The position numbers and the translations under genes were made by a program. Shown in pieces: positions 1 through 13,700 of a stretch of DNA of 64,000 nucleotides. Every line of letters begins with the position of its first letter. Position 1 is the stretch's first letter. The notes beneath the pieces were generated by a model, which had not been told where the DNA came from, did not search any database, and was given only the letters and a program-made list of their open reading frames with translations. This stretch comes from Serinus canaria (Eukaryota > Chordata > Aves > Passeriformes > Fringillidae), in NCBI RefSeq assembly GCF_022539315.1, contig NC_066315.1:102591990-102655989 (forward strand), read 5' to 3'.

Positions 1-302
1 TGGATATGCCTTAAAAAAGAAGTAAGAACCCACTAACTTTGTTTGCTCCTTCAATTAAAACCAGAAATTCCCAATAACATTACTTGCTAAAGAAAATTAT
101 ACTCTTAATGCAGAATTCTCTCTTTGGAGAAGAATCAGAGAGACAAAATACTTTGAGGCAGATAGTCGTGATACTTGACAAGCCGATGGGAAGTAGCAAT
201 AAACTATGCTGTGGTGGTAGAATGGAAATGTCCATTCAAGCTCTATGGTTAAAGTCAGTTTCTGTGAGCTGAATCTGGTCATTCACAAAGACAGTAAGAT
301 GT
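1..302. other. Non-coding DNA, no feature seen
   Basis: This is AT-rich sequence with only two short overlapping open frames of about 60 codons on opposite strands. Neither has recognisable domains or splice signals. It ends where the 3' terminus of a minus-strand CR1 begins. Confidence 0.6.
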
Positions 303-655
303 TACAGAATCTCAGAATGTCCTAAGTTGGAAGGGACTCATCAGGATCATCAAGTCCAGCTCCTGGCCCTGCACAGGACATTCCAAGAGTCACCCGTGTG
401 CTAAGAGTGTTGGCCAAATGCTTCTCGTACTCTGTCCGGCTGGTGCTGTGACCTCTTCCCTGGGAAGCCTTCCAGCCAGGACCATTGCCTACTGCTCCCA
501 CTAGCTGCCTTCCCTGCCAGTTGTTCTTTCTTTGTCTGTCTGTTGCTTTGCTCCATCAGCCAGTCTGCCGTTATCTTCCCCAGCCACCCTGTGGGTGAAA
601 AACCTTTTCCTGATATCCAAACTAAACCTCACCTGACTCAGCTAATGGGGAACAA
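303..655 (-). mobile_element. CR1 LINE fragment, 3' end, minus strand, interrupted by a 105-bp insert
   Basis: CR1 is the dominant avian non-LTR retrotransposon, and most copies are truncated at the 5' end. Read on the plus strand, this copy opens with the inverted CR1 tail (CAGAATCTCAGAATG) and then GGAAGGGACTCATCAGGATCATCAAGTCCAG-like sequence written here only in outline. It continues through the conserved 'CCTGCACAGGACA' and 'GTGCTGTGACCTCTTCCCTGGG' type blocks. After about position 580 it resumes with 'GGGTGAAAAACCTTTTCCTGATATCC', again a CR1 block, and fades near 655. Between these halves (about 472-577) lies DNA that is not CR1. The copy is non-coding: only the 3' untranslated part is left. 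The family is called from remembered consensus features and the subfamily is not assigned. Confidence 0.85.
472..577 (+). repeat. Recipient copy of a 105-bp direct duplication, inserted inside CR1
   Basis: Bases 472-576 match 1339-1443 in the same orientation at a constant offset of 867 bp. The only difference I found is T at 543 against C at 1410. The flanks are CR1 on both sides. In the usual CR1 layout the left flank (ending GGGAAGCCTTCCAG) and the right flank (starting CCAGCCACCCTGTGGGTG) should be nearly adjacent. This copy is therefore the inserted one and 1339-1443 is the probable source. Short shared bases (CCAG on the left, TCCCC on the right) occur at the joints. Confidence 0.85.
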
Positions 656-1338
656 GACAGTATGACAAAACTCCAAGTGACAAAGCTTCCCAAGGGATTA
701 CCACTCCAAGGCTGCATGAGAACATGACAAACCTTCATGCATTTAGTCTTGAATCACATTTGAATTACATCACAGATCAATGCTGCTCTTGTTTGTGAGT
801 GCTGTGGAGAAGATTGCTAAGTGTTCCTTTCTTACAGGAGAGATAAATCTACCAGTTTTTCAAACTGTTTATCAAGATCCCCTTCCAAACCTTGCCTGAT
901 TTATCCTGGCACACCCCTAAACTTCTCCATTGCATGTGCCCGGCATGAGAATGACCACCTGCACTGCACGGTTGTTGCCTTCCCAGATTAATCATTTGGA
1001 GCAGCTGAGGTGCAACACTCGTTCACAAGCCAGTCCTGTCATGTACCATGGGCACCAAAGGCCCACCTGCAGCGCAGTATGACCTAGGAGGTTTGATAGC
1101 TGTTTTCCCTGATGCTGAGTGACAACCACTGAAGTCAAGGGCATAAATGAGTTTGAAGAGCCCTCGGTAAGAAGAGTGCATCTAGGGGCAGGTTTTACCT
1201 TGCTGCTGAAACAGGTATTGAGGCTCTTTTGTTTATTCCAGAGGATTGCCTTTTATTGGCTGCCATTTATTGGTACACCTCACTGGAGCCATGCTTTTGA
1301 CCTTAATGCTCACAGCACTCACCTCCAGAAATTCCCTG
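656..1338. other. Non-coding DNA, no feature seen
   Basis: This unique-looking sequence lies between the CR1 fragment and the source copy of the duplication. An open frame of 130 codons starts at 1119 and runs through the duplicated block to 1511. It has no recognisable domain and is rich in Ser, Leu and Cys, as expected from a pyrimidine-rich low-stop stretch. I do not call it a gene. Confidence 0.55.
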
Positions 1339-1443
1339 CCAGCCAGGACCATTGCCTACTGCTCCCACTAGCTGCCTTCCCTGCCAGTTGTTCTTTCTTT
1401 GTCTGTCTGCTGCTTTGCTCCATCAGCCAGTCTGCCGTTATCT
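1339..1443 (+). repeat. Probable source copy of the 105-bp duplication
   Basis: This is the partner of 472-576. Its flanks do not resemble CR1, so it is taken as the original locus from which the insert in the CR1 was copied. A further 11-base match to the recipient's right border (TCCCCAGCCAC at 1480-1490) exists. It can equally be explained by CR1 sequence in the recipient. Confidence 0.8.
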
Positions 1444-4400
1444 CCCCATCTGTTCATTTCCACTCTTGCTGTTCTCTCCTCCCCAGCCACATTTCTCTGC
1501 AAGCCCTATAGGGTTTCAGTTCTTTTAGAAAGGATACACTTATATTGATCAATCCACCTGGAGCCTTCCTTTTTCTTTTTCCCTTTTTATTTTTTTTAAG
1601 AAGAAAGGCTCAACTCCTTCTTATTATTCTTTTAGTATAAACTCATTTTTCCATCAAGGATCTAAACTGCTGCATTCTTTTAGGGTAATTTATCCAATCT
1701 AAAAACAGGTTAGCTGTTTATGCTTTCTAGATATGTTATCTCCAATTTAGCATTTAGTTATGCTTAACAGGAATCTTGCCAAGAGTTGCAAGAATTACCC
1801 AATCCATGTGTGAATCGAGTTTGATTAGCTGAAGCTTTTGATTGATTACAGGCAGCTTCCTGTGCTGACCAAGGTCAGCACAGCCCCAGTGAACTCTCCA
1901 CTGAAGTTTCCAGAGGAGAATCTCCAGGGGAGAATAGAAATTTACTTCATGTCTCCTGTGCAGAAGACTGATCAGTCGAACTTTTGCTTAATTTCTGTCT
2001 TGAATTTGTGCAAATTAGCATTCTTGTATTTCTGCAGTGTGTTATACACATTTGTAGGAGAGCTGCAGCTTTCAGACAATTTCTCTGTTTATCTGAGTGC
2101 CTTGTGAATTGTGTTCGTGGCCTCCAAAATGCTTGTAATCCCTCTCAGCTTAGTGTGATCTCTGAATTTAATAAAATATACTCCTTGTTTCATCATCTAG
2201 CTCACTGATAAAATAATAAGTAATACCACACTGTACATTGTCTCTTGTGAACTTCACCTGAGTAGTGCTCACATTTGTCATGATTAGATGCTGTTATCAA
2301 GAGCTGTAAGCCTGTTTTAGTGTTGTTTGCCTTAGACGACATCTCCTATTTTGCCTATGAGAATATCATTCAGTAATTGGCTTATTTATGCACATAATTT
2401 TTTTAACTTTAAGATCCTTTTATTTTCAAGCATGTTGTTCAAGTATTTTGGAATAAAACTTGCACTCTTGGCTTTGGGGGGTTTTTTTGGACTCTAGGAT
2501 TCATAACCATACTTCTTCCCTTGTACTCCCAAGCTGATATTTCAGCGGATGTGCACTCGTGCTGGTTTGCAGCTGTAGGAACAAGGGTCTCATATGGCAC
2601 AATGGAGTGCTTCCACCTGTTTGTGCCTTTGATTTGCTTTTAAAATGTAAATTTTTTCTATGTTTAGAAGAGCTGTTCAGTGCATCTTAGCAATTAAAGC
2701 TGACACAATTGTATGCAAGTGCCAGAAGAATTCTTTTTAATACACAGTAAATAATGTCAGTGTCAGATATAATAGGTGGGTATGGTGTGCTTGTCTGTGG
2801 CATCCGTCTCATTTTGAGTCTAAGTGAAAATGAGAAGTAGTGAACACATGATTGATGAATCTATTTTTTCTTCCTGTTGAGTAGCAGTTTTATTTAAAAT
2901 TACTTAGCTGTTTTTTTTTTGTTCACATTTTCACCTGAAACTGAAAATTTTTCTTGTAAATTTTTGTGTTAGTGCTACCTGGAAACATACAGTTCCTATA
3001 GCTGTTTGTAAGTATTTCAGCCAGTGGGGAAACCCTGGAAAGCAATTTTTCTTAGAGCACTTGATACTCAGTCAATGTGCAATTCATGCTATCTCCGTTG
3101 AAGTGCTGTAGTGCTTCCCTTCACGTTTAGGCAGCTTCAGTTGCTAAATATAGATATGGAACCGGTACTGCTCTTGCTCAGTTAGGGTGGTTTATTTGGC
3201 ATGGTAGCTAAAAGTGAATATTTCTTCACTCCATCAGGCACAGAGACTTCAGTGTTCCATGGCCATCTGTGGAAAACAAGGGATGAAGCCCCTTTCCCAG
3301 GTGCAGCAGTGGGAGATACAGCATGGTTCTTGGTCAGGAGTTGGTATGTCTGTCACAACGGTGACAAGATTAAATTTGATCCAAATTTAATGCAAGCATG
3401 AAATTCTGCTCTCAGGAAATGCAAGATTTATAGATGAATTATGGGGAATTAGTAGTTATGCAGCTGGAATAGCAGTGTCTATGTTTGGACCTCAAAACGA
3501 ATGTATATGTGGCGATGTGATGCTGTTACAAAAGAGGCAAGTGTTACTCTGTGAAATGTGGGGAAGTAATTGGTTTACACAACTAAATAAATGTCACTCA
3601 TGTCTCAGATGTACTGCTGTGTTTAACTGTGGATGCTGCACTTTTCAGCAGTGGTTGATGAACGTATTTTGAAGGGCAGGAACTTTTGTTAGAGATCTAG
3701 AACTGTGTCTATGGGAAAATGCTTTATTTTAAATTTAATTTTTAAACATAAGCTAATTGGGAAGTGTGGTCAATACCTGTTGTTGTGTAAGGTATGGCAA
3801 AAAGAGGGCAGGCTATTCTTGCAATCTTCCTCACTGAAATATTTAAGTATCACATTAGAAAAAAAATACTTTCAGAGATGGCCTATATATGTATCCTTCA
3901 TCCAAGCAAAACAGTAAGCCAGAGTTTTTGAAATGCTTTCTATGATTTTGTCTGTCACCCTGTTGAAGAAAATTTCCCCTTTACTTCTGTGGGGATTCTA
4001 TTTTTAAGGGTTTCCTAAGAAGAAAATATTTTTCACCCTGTACTGAAAATTTCTTTATTGCTTTACAGCCTATATGGAACCAGTTCTCCTGTTTTGAAAC
4101 AGTCTCCTCTATGGAGACTGGTGAGCTACAGGTTTAGAGGAAAGCCATAAAAACATCCTTAAAACAAAGTCCACTATTTTTCCTTAGCAGAATGAGCAAA
4201 ATATTAGGTCAGCTAATAAAGTTGCATTTCAGAGAGCTTCCATAGACACTGGGAATGTGGATATGAAGGACTTTCAATACCATGGTCCTAGGGTTGTCTT
4301 TAATTACCTCTGAATGAGAGACAAAGCTTTGTTTTATATTATGTGTTCGGGGAGTAATAGCAACTAAGCTAAAATGGATTCAATTTATCTTCCTGCTGCT

Positions 4401-7400
4401 CAGTATTCACCATTTCTTTTCCTAGCTGCTTCGAAATAGGAGAAGGAATGAGGCTTTAATGGAGTCTGAAGGAAGACACAAAACCAGCCAACTTAAATCC
4501 CAGTTAATATTCCTGCAAAAATCTGGTGCCACTCATAAATGACTCAATTCAACCTTCTGCATCATTCACTATGCAAATGGTTGTATTGAACTGTTCTGTA
4601 TTGCACTGTGGTATTGAGCATTATCTGAGCTGAGAAGGAAACTTCCTCACAAAGCAGCGCATACTATCTCAGCTAAAGAATGAGGTTGTTTTTTTTTCTC
4701 CAGTACTGCTTCATAAAGCAAAATAGAGTGGGAAGCAATAAATTGAGCCAAAGAGGTAAAGGGGAAAATAATCACAAACATTTTTGATTGCTTAGTGTCT
4801 GTCTTATTCAGGGCAATATGTTCCTTTCTGCTACAAGGCATGGAAGAAATCAAACAGAAATACCAGCTCTATCCAGATGATTAAGTTTGGGGAGGGAGCA
4901 GAAGTCGTTCAATGTTCTGTTTTTCTTCTCAGGAATAGCAGAATTCACTCTGTGTAGCACAACAGTATGGGACCCTCCCTTTGTTTTTAATGGTTTTGTT
5001 CTGAGATGGGGCAGAAAGGGGAACAGAGGAGCCAAAGTGACCAGGTGGATGTGGAGACACCAGTATTTCATTTGCTTGTATTTTTGACCAGGAACACACA
5101 CAGTTGTTTTCCTCCCTGTCTGTGATTAAGTCACAAGTTCCCTGGGCATGGTACTTTCGGATGGATCAGAAATACCCAGCTGACAAAACAGAAAAACTTT
5201 TTCTTCCAGGAATTACCATTTTAATGAGGCAACTGATACTAATATGCATTTTTCTGGAACTATGCTCCTTAAGTCTTTGAAAAATTATCTGCATAGGTAT
5301 AATGGTTTGGGTGCAAACTGGTATAAGCCATCACAAAACTTTTTCTGTTTTGCCGTCTTGAGATTCCCCATACATAAATTGGTTTATTTTTTAGAAGATA
5401 TATGTAATTTCTTGCATATTAGTGTAGTATTTCTCAAAATACTTCAATGGAGTAGCCTCAGTAAAGTTGAAATAAGAAGGTTAAAGCATAAGTTGTGGTT
5501 GCCAATTTACAACAGCTTGGCTGCAAAGTAATCTGGATGAATAGGGATAAAAAAACATTTGGTGATCTTATAGAGATATTTTAGAGATGTTTGGCTCTCT
5601 TGCAGATTGTCACCTGCATGGTATAAGATCATTATCATTAAAGAATCCTGTTCTTGCTCTCTTGCTCTGTTTCAGATCACTTGCTTGAATGAGTCATCCG
5701 TACATTTTAGAGTTCTTGAAGAACACTTCCCATCCGGGATTTCCTGAAGAAATTTAATAATTTGAGAGATCCTAGTGAAAAAAAATGGATGGAACTGGGC
5801 AGATTAGAGTTAGGGTTATGGTTGCATAAGGTGAGAAGGCAGTAGAGTGTCAGAAAAAAACCCCACAGAGCTAGATGCTGATAAGAACAGGACTGCAGCT
5901 GGCCTGTTCAATGTCCTTCTCTAGACTTGGACTCATTATTCACGTATATAACCCTTCCTTTCTGGCAAGGAATTGTGAAGCCCATAAGGTCAAGCACTTG
6001 CAAATTAGGAATGCTGAGCATGTAGTTGATTCATATGGGATTAATTTAGGACCTTTGTACATACACATTGTGATGCATCTGGTTAATTATATGCTTAGAG
6101 AGGCTCTTCTCCCTAATTTCCACAGAAGCTTTGCTGGCTCAGAGCTGGATTTACTTTGGAATTGTGTATAGAGGTGGCAACTCATAGTAAAGTAGAGGAC
6201 TCCAAGAGGACTTTGCTTGTAACATGGCTTATTTGGTTTCTGCTTTGCCTATGGCCCAGAATTCCTCTATGGCACTGGAAAAATTATGTAGACATAAAGA
6301 TTCTCAAGCATAACTCCTCACTCAGGGTTGCTTATTTTCTGAGGGCTTTTTAATAAGAACTGCAGCTTTATTAACTAAAGTTGGGAACATTTATATCTGT
6401 AGCTGGGGCCAGTTTAATAGGAACTGTGGTCTGAAGGTGAAAAGTGCGCTAAAACATGAAGTAATCTGGAAGATTAGGCATAGGCTTCTCAAGTTTTGTT
6501 GCCCAAATGGAGCTGACACTTTTGATCACTCTTGTCTTAGTCATTGTGCTTCTGTTCTCAATGTGTCATGGACATGAAAGAAAATGTGCTCAGTCAGCTG
6601 AAAACAATGAGGTAGACACAAACTTTCATTTGAGTATATATATGTTCTTAATTTCCATGTATATTTATTTGGAATGTGGTTGTATCTTTTATTGTATTGT
6701 ATTATATTGGTCTTGGCTGGTGACAACAGAATAAAGAATTTTTAAGGATGGCTTAAGCAAAACAGGAGTCTTGCTTGTGGGTTGTTGGGCAGTTAAGGGT
6801 GAGGACTGCTGCTTCTTTCTTTTCCTCTTCTTCCCCAGGAATGTCAGACACGGGGAGAAGAATATAATTGAATTTCCTAGGATAGAGATCCCTGGAAAGA
6901 CTGAGTCAGAATGCCGTGGGCAAAGGCCAAAGCACTGTTTGTCTTAGACTGCAAAGCCAGGGATGAGATGCATAATTGTCCAAAAGACAGTGGAAAGTCA
7001 CAGAATAGGAACCTGTCTGATGTAAATTACTGGTGCTTTTGGGGAGCACTAACCTCTTCATATTGATTGTTCTCTGGTTTTGTTTGTTAGTGCTTTGTTC
7101 CCCTCTCCCACAGCTTGCAGAATGCTTGCAGAGGAAAGAAGCTACATGGAAACATGTAGATTCAGTGAAAAGGCACTTCAGGTTTTTTTAACTGCCTTGA
7201 AAAGTTATTTTGTATGAAGAGCAACAGTTGAAGCAAAGCAAACAAAGTGCAGGCAAACCTTGGGTTTTCCCTCTCATGAGAAATAAGTACTCATCTCTCT
7301 ACCCCATTTTTGAAAGCTCAGTATTAAGCCTCCTGGATACTGTGTTCATGTGCCTTTGGAAGGATGTGCTGATGCCAGGATTCCCAGGGTGGGATGATTT

Positions 7401-7460
7401 TTGTTGTTGACCAAAAGTGAGCATCAGCAAAGAAGTCATAGTCTAGTGCACTTAGAATAA
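1444..7460. other. Non-coding DNA, probably intronic or intergenic
   Basis: About 6 kb of AT-rich sequence with only chance-length open frames (none above about 100 codons) and no mobile element I can name. Pyrimidine tracts that look like splice acceptors occur (for example ending near 1600 and 4932). They are common in such DNA and have no convincing exon attached. A single telomere-like TTAGGGTTA motif near 5810 is not repeated. Confidence 0.55.
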
Positions 7461-7700
7461 TATATTTGATTTAACTATGTCGGGCTTATTTAAAATATTT
7501 ATTAATTACATTTCAAATACTTCTTCTGACTTGCTAACTTGTTTTTAATTAAATCCTTGTTAAGTTGATTGACTTAATTGAAATAAATGCAACACCCTGA
7601 TGAGAACTGGGTTGTTTTGAATCTAGTTAACCTTCAAATGAAAGTGAGGTTTTTTCCTGCAGTATAATTACAATTGAGATGAGCTTATTATGTACATAAT
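7461..7700. promoter_or_regulatory. Possible conserved non-coding element (AT-rich, homeodomain-type sites)
   Basis: This stretch is packed with TAATTA, TTAATTAA and ATTTAAA-type words (for example ATTAATTACATTT and TTTTTAATTAAATCC), with little low-complexity slippage. Vertebrate developmental enhancers often look like this. The call is by texture only, and no conservation evidence is available here. Confidence 0.25.
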
Positions 7701-10700
7701 GAGTGACCTTTCATCTTGTCCAAGGTAAATAAATACACAGAGGCATTTGCTTCAAGAGTAGAAAGTATGCAAGTTCTAATATAAGATGCAAACTTACTGT
7801 TTGTTTTGTCTTTTGGGGCTCTCCTTTAGTCAGAGAGGGTGGGTATTTTTATCACTAAAGTTCAGAAAGATGTGAGTCAGGAGAGAGGCCCTCATGTCAG
7901 GTGCTATGCAGAACCTTGGAAAGAATAAATGGATTCAGCTACTAAATCAGGCTTCATTTTTGACTGTAACTTGTGTTTTCTAAGCTGCCTCTGGATGTCC
8001 TTGTGCTGCTACATCTTGAATAAAAATGAAGCCTTAAAACTGTAGTTTCTCTCTCTTTCTCCTTCTATCAGACTTGTCAGTTCTCTTTAAAAAACATGAT
8101 TAAAAGCCCTAGTGGTTGTTGTGCAGGCCTCAAGTGCAGGATCATTCCCATCAAGGCTTTACTTTGTGTTTCAAGGCCTCTTTCGTTGGGAATACTTATG
8201 TTAATTGTATTGTTATATATCCTCATACTTCATTTAAGTGCAGATATGGGATACAGAACTGCTGTTTTTAATGAGTATGATAATGACTTGAGATATAGCA
8301 TACACATAGAGGAAATAGAGATGAAAAATATAATTGTGTTTTAATTCACAATATCTGTGTAATATAAAGCATATAGCTAACATCACAATCTAGCAAACAG
8401 CATCAAAATGTAAAGAATCATGAATTTGCATCATGAGTAAGTCACATGTTGTGTTCCTGGACATGTCACACAGTGCCTCTTCTATGCATTGTTTTCATCA
8501 GCTATAAAATAGGGAGTAGCCATTCTTAGTTCGGCAAAGTAAGTACATTTAAAACTTACATCTAAATATCTTGGTGCTATTTTTCTATTATTATGGTTGT
8601 AAGATGTAAAGTACTGAAGGTAAAAGCCAAAGTGGTCTCCTTTACTGAGTTTTGTTAGTACAAGTGTCACCAAGACCCATTTGTCACTAACATCTGAGGA
8701 AAGGACAGTGAGATTTTATGGTGAGCAAATAGTACCAGTGTAAATTCCATAATAACCTTCATCAGTATGCCTGGAGACCTTCTGAAAAATGAGAATAAAA
8801 TTTTGCAATACATGCATTATTTTCTCAAAACTAATAAGACAGGTTTAAAATTAACACTCAAACTGAGACCCCTTTAGAGGCAAAATTTATGTTTTGCATT
8901 GGTGGCTGTGCCAAAGTAACATTTGAGGTTGTACGAACTACTGTGGGTATTGCATCTTCCTGATCAGGAAACCACTGCTTGTGCATATTTAAGGTTCAGA
9001 ATACATTGATTTGTGATGGTAATAGGATGCTGATTCAGGCCATGTGCTGGGGAAATCAAAAATATTTCATTCATTTGATCCAGGTGCAGACTGTAGTTGA
9101 GGGAAGGGAGATGAAACTCCCATAGAAAATGTCTTTGCATGGGCTTTTCCTCAAATTCAAAAGCAAGAATTGTAGGAGGTAATATTTTCCTTTTATATTT
9201 TAACAGCATAGTAATGGTCCCACACACACTAGAAATCATTGCTATTGTCACCTGTCACTGCTAATCAGGCTTTCAGTATGAGCTGGTATTAAGTTGTTAA
9301 GATATCATTCAAAGTCAGATAAAAAGATATTAGGTGCTGATTAGCCTATGGAATGACTAAGTCCATAAGTGTTGGTTTGTCTACAAGAAGGATTTAATAA
9401 TACGAAAGTCAAAACTGATGATTTCATGATGCAAGAAATCATGCCCTTTTTTTTTTGCTTCAATAATCTGACACTGTCCTCCTCTCCCAGAATGATTGGT
9501 GTTTTCATCTTTCAACCCATTGCCTTACTGAGGTTTTTTTTTGGTTTTTTTTCAAATAAATTTTAAACAAGCACTTAAAAAGGCAAAATGAAGACCTTAC
9601 TATTGTCTGATATGCATCACGATGTTGTAAAACTAACAGCAGTCCAAGTCACCAGTTACTCATGTCCATAAGATATCAGAAACTGAAAATAAAAATATGA
9701 AAAATCCTTGGCAGCAGCAGAGGGCAGAGTCATCTGAAGTGCCAGATCAGGACAAAGTGCTGCCTACATTGAGGCAAACAACTGTCATGTAAAAACTTCA
9801 AAATCTGACTATGAACTTGCTTACTATGGAGTTTTTCCTTGGATTTTTTAACTTTACATTGACTCCAGGTTGTACCACACTAAAGGAATTTTATGTAAAT
9901 ATGCCACAGTTGAGGCAGCAGGAACCCAAGCATGAGTACCAAGATCTGGCTCTGGTGGCTCACACATGAGCATATGTTAGGCAAGTTCCTCGTCATAGGT
10001 GTTATTGTTTAAAATACAGTACTTTTGGATCATTTTTTGATAAAATTCATCTTTCTTTCTGTTAGCCTTTGCTACAGGCATTGCTGTTTGAATGGTTTAA
10101 AGGAGACAACTGATAAATGAAGCCCAGAAACTGCTACTAGTTTCCCAACCTGTGCTAAATATTCAGACAGTTGGCAAAAGTAAGCTTTCCACATGGATGA
10201 GCTACTTATATGGACCTTAAAAAGGTTAAAACATACTGTTATTTTTTCATCATACCCACAAAAGCCAACTTTTTTTCCCTCTGAGGTTTTTTTTGGGGGG
10301 TGTTTCTTTCCTTGTTTTTTATTTAAAGGTTTTCAGCTCTTTTGAAAGACTGAAAATCCGTTTGCAGTTGTTCAGGGTTTCTGAGTACCACTGCTTAGTG
10401 CTGTCACCAGTAGTGGCTGAAAATTATTGTCTCTTAGCTGCTCTTGGGAAGGCTGCCTTGTGACATTTTTGGCGACCATTGCAGCTGCCCCAACATTTCC
10501 AGGAGGTTCCTGTGCCACCCACTGCCAGCATTTTAGAGGAGGTCAGTACCAAGTGGTATGGCTCAGCAGTAAGGTTGCTTCTGGGTAAAGGATGAGATGT
10601 GTTTCACAGTTTGTTTGAAAAAGCTTCCACTGCATCTGGCTGGGAATCCATTTGTTTTAAGGATCTCTACAGTCTCTAGGTTTCTGTGACTGTCAGTCTA

Positions 10701-13700
10701 ATTCTGTAAAATTATACTCAGTGCTCTCTCAAAAGTCAATGATATAATTTAGTGACTTACTTTTTATAATACATTTTAGTAACGTGCTAAGTGGCGGTAA
10801 TTTATGTTTTTAAGGAAAAAAAGGCTCTTCACATCTAAAAGGTAAATTAGAAATGAGAAGGATGGAGCTCCTAAAATTTTGCATATTTTTATTCCACTCA
10901 ATTCTTAAGTGAATATATATGACTACTGTTGTAGCAACAGATAAATATTATTATTTTAATTCCTCTGATGTAGGCGATCAATTAAAATATTATACCTGTC
11001 AGTTTGTCCTTGGTCTCTCTAAAGGGCTCTTATTTAAGTTTTCTTGCTCCTTATTAACTTGGTTCTACTTGGTTGAAGCTTTGAAGAGATGAAATTTCCT
11101 TTCTCTGGCAAAGAATAAGATCAAAGATACGGTAGCTTGAGGCGGTGATATTTTCTTAATTGGAGAAATTTTTTTGTTCTCCTTCATGTAGAAATTAAAG
11201 CACAGCTTTTTTTTTCCAGTCCTCTTGTTCTTTTTCACCAAGATGATCAATGATGAGTCTTATTTGTGATGTTTTGGACCCTGTGGTTTTGGAATGTGGT
11301 CTCATCTTTTTTCTTCTGTAAAATCTTTTGTCAAGAGCCTCTGGGGAGGAAGCAGAGACCCTTTTCTTTCCATCACAACATTGGATGTTGTGCTATTGTG
11401 ATTTTCCTTCAGAAAAGGAAGTTTCTTCTACTTTGTGTATTCAGCTGGGAAATGTTGCTAGTATTTTGCTCTTCCACTTATTCTTTAATTGAAAAGATCT
11501 AACATACTCATAATTTATGTAGGTTGTATGTCTATAGGCTAAAAATTAACCTATTCCTGTTCTGTCAGAATCTTCTCTTTAAGTTTCAATATCTTCCAAT
11601 ATTTTCTCATAGCTGAGGTCCAGTGTATTCCAGTTTGTAGTCACAAGACAGTATGTTTTTATTTGCTCTGAACTCCCATCAAATTCAGAATGTTATTATT
11701 TTGATACACTTCAAGTGTTTTGATTAAAAGAGTCAATGCACGGTCAGATTTGTCCATGGTCATTTCTTAGATGAATGCACTGAAACACAGTTGTGATTTC
11801 CCAAATGCTGTGGTGGTCAGGCAGCAACCTCTCAAACAAAGGGTACATTCTGCCCTAGAGTTTCTGTGTTTTGTTGGGGCAGTGAGTTAACACTGCTGTG
11901 TCTGAAGTCTGCTTCTCTAACAGGGAGCCAGAGTCTTCATTATTCTCTTGCTCACTGAGAAGGTATAGTTTTAACAACTTTTGTGCAGTCTGTAGTACAG
12001 TTGTTCTCCATCTTACCTGGAGTAGTTAAGCAAGTGAAAGTTTTAATTTGCAAAGTTTTAATTTGTTATGGTCCTGTCAAACACAGACCTCTAGAAACGT
12101 TACCAAATTCTGCGTCTCAATGCTATTTAATACCCACAGCTTAAGAAAGAGTTTATTTATTCTGGCTCCCAGGCAATTTCCAATTGTTTGGTGCCCAAGT
12201 TGCTTTGTGAGGGAGCCACTTCCACCTCACTCATCTGTAGCTTATTTTATTCATTATAGAAGTCACTTAGTGACCTCTCCTGCAGACTGTTAGCACAGTG
12301 GCAATAATTAATTCTGTATAAAAGTTGATGATGCATTTTGCAGATATTGACTTGGCTCCCTTTTATCAAGAACCCAAATGATCACTTTATCTTTGTTTGG
12401 TGGAGCAGGAAATGTCACTATTTGAACTACATTGTTTTGCATTGAGTATGCTGTGCCCATTCAGTTTTATGCTCCTTGGGGGAGAGGTGCTTCATTGCTC
12501 ACCTTATCTATTGCTGTAACACTCCATACAGAAATGAGAGAAGCTACAGCAGGTCTGTGTGTCCTTTATTAATAAACCCCTTGTGTTTCTGAGGAGCCTG
12601 GACTACCTCATTCCAGTAGGATTTACCAGTGATGTCAAGGGCTTAAGACAGTAAAGGTCACTACATTTTATTTAGACTCAGTTGAACATTCTTTTAGGTC
12701 AGCTTTCAAGTATATATTATTTTAGTTCCTACAGACATTTGTTAAACATATAAATATTAGGATGCCTTAAGATCAAGGCTGGTTCATAAAGCCACAGTTT
12801 AAAAAATGTGTTGTTGGAATTATTTAAGTTTATGCAGGAAAGAAATTAGTTTTCCCCCTGTCTTTCATTCGGCTTTGTTTACTTTGTTTTCCTTGTGACA
12901 AATTTTAGATCCATGTTTCTGTGAACATAAAGGACATGTCTATAAATCCCTCTAACTTGAAATTAGCTGTTTTCCTTCTCTTTGAAAAAGATACAGTCAC
13001 TCTTAGGTGTTGCTGCCTTTGATAGCTTCTGTGAGCCAAGACCTGTTTGTAGAGGTAAAAGAAAAGTGCAAGGGCAAGACACTCTGGAAAGTTGCCATGA
13101 TAATCCACTTGTCAGTGAGCACTCAGGCAGAAGTGTTCCGTATGAGTGTCTTTGAAAGACAGACCTGAAACATTGATGTTTGGTCACATAAACCTAGCTA
13201 GGGTATGAGTACAATAAGGATCAATTCAGTACTGGCAGGAAAGTGGATTAGATTGGTTTTGGCTTTGGTTTGGTGAGAAAGTAAAAGCGCTGTTAGCAAA
13301 GCAGGCAGCAAATACATGGATTTAAGTAATTTTCCTCCAGAATGATGAGTGATGACTGCAAAAGGCTCTATTGTCACTGATTTCCAGTAAAATGGGAAGG
13401 AACGAGGAGTGAAAGATCTTCTACTGATTTTGTTTTTTAAAAATGTACCAGTTCAAACATAGCTTTGTGAAATTCTGGACCCACTGAATCAATAGCAAAT
13501 TTTTAATGATGAAATTCAACTTTTTCCTCTCCCTCTGCTTTGCTCTCTGGTTTTACAAAGTGAACATTTTAATTACTTAGTTATGTATACAGGTCATTCT
13601 TTCAAAGGAGAAATCAATTATTCAAAGAAAAAAAACCCCACAGACTAAAACTGATACTGTATTTACTGACTTTGCTAAATGTATATATGAGCATGCTGCT

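Noticed and set aside
1119..1511. 130-codon plus-strand open frame
   Set aside because: It runs through a pyrimidine-rich block that is duplicated elsewhere in the window, and no domain is recognisable.
4933..5044. Exon-like segment: TTCTTCTCAG before 4933, open frame, CCAG/GTGGAT near 5044
   Set aside because: The donor is weak, the minus strand is open over the same bases, there is no CpG enrichment and no recognisable peptide. Decoy splice sites of this quality are frequent in such DNA.
5796..5822. Telomere-like TTAGGGTTA motif
   Set aside because: A single unit with imperfect neighbours, not an interstitial telomeric array.
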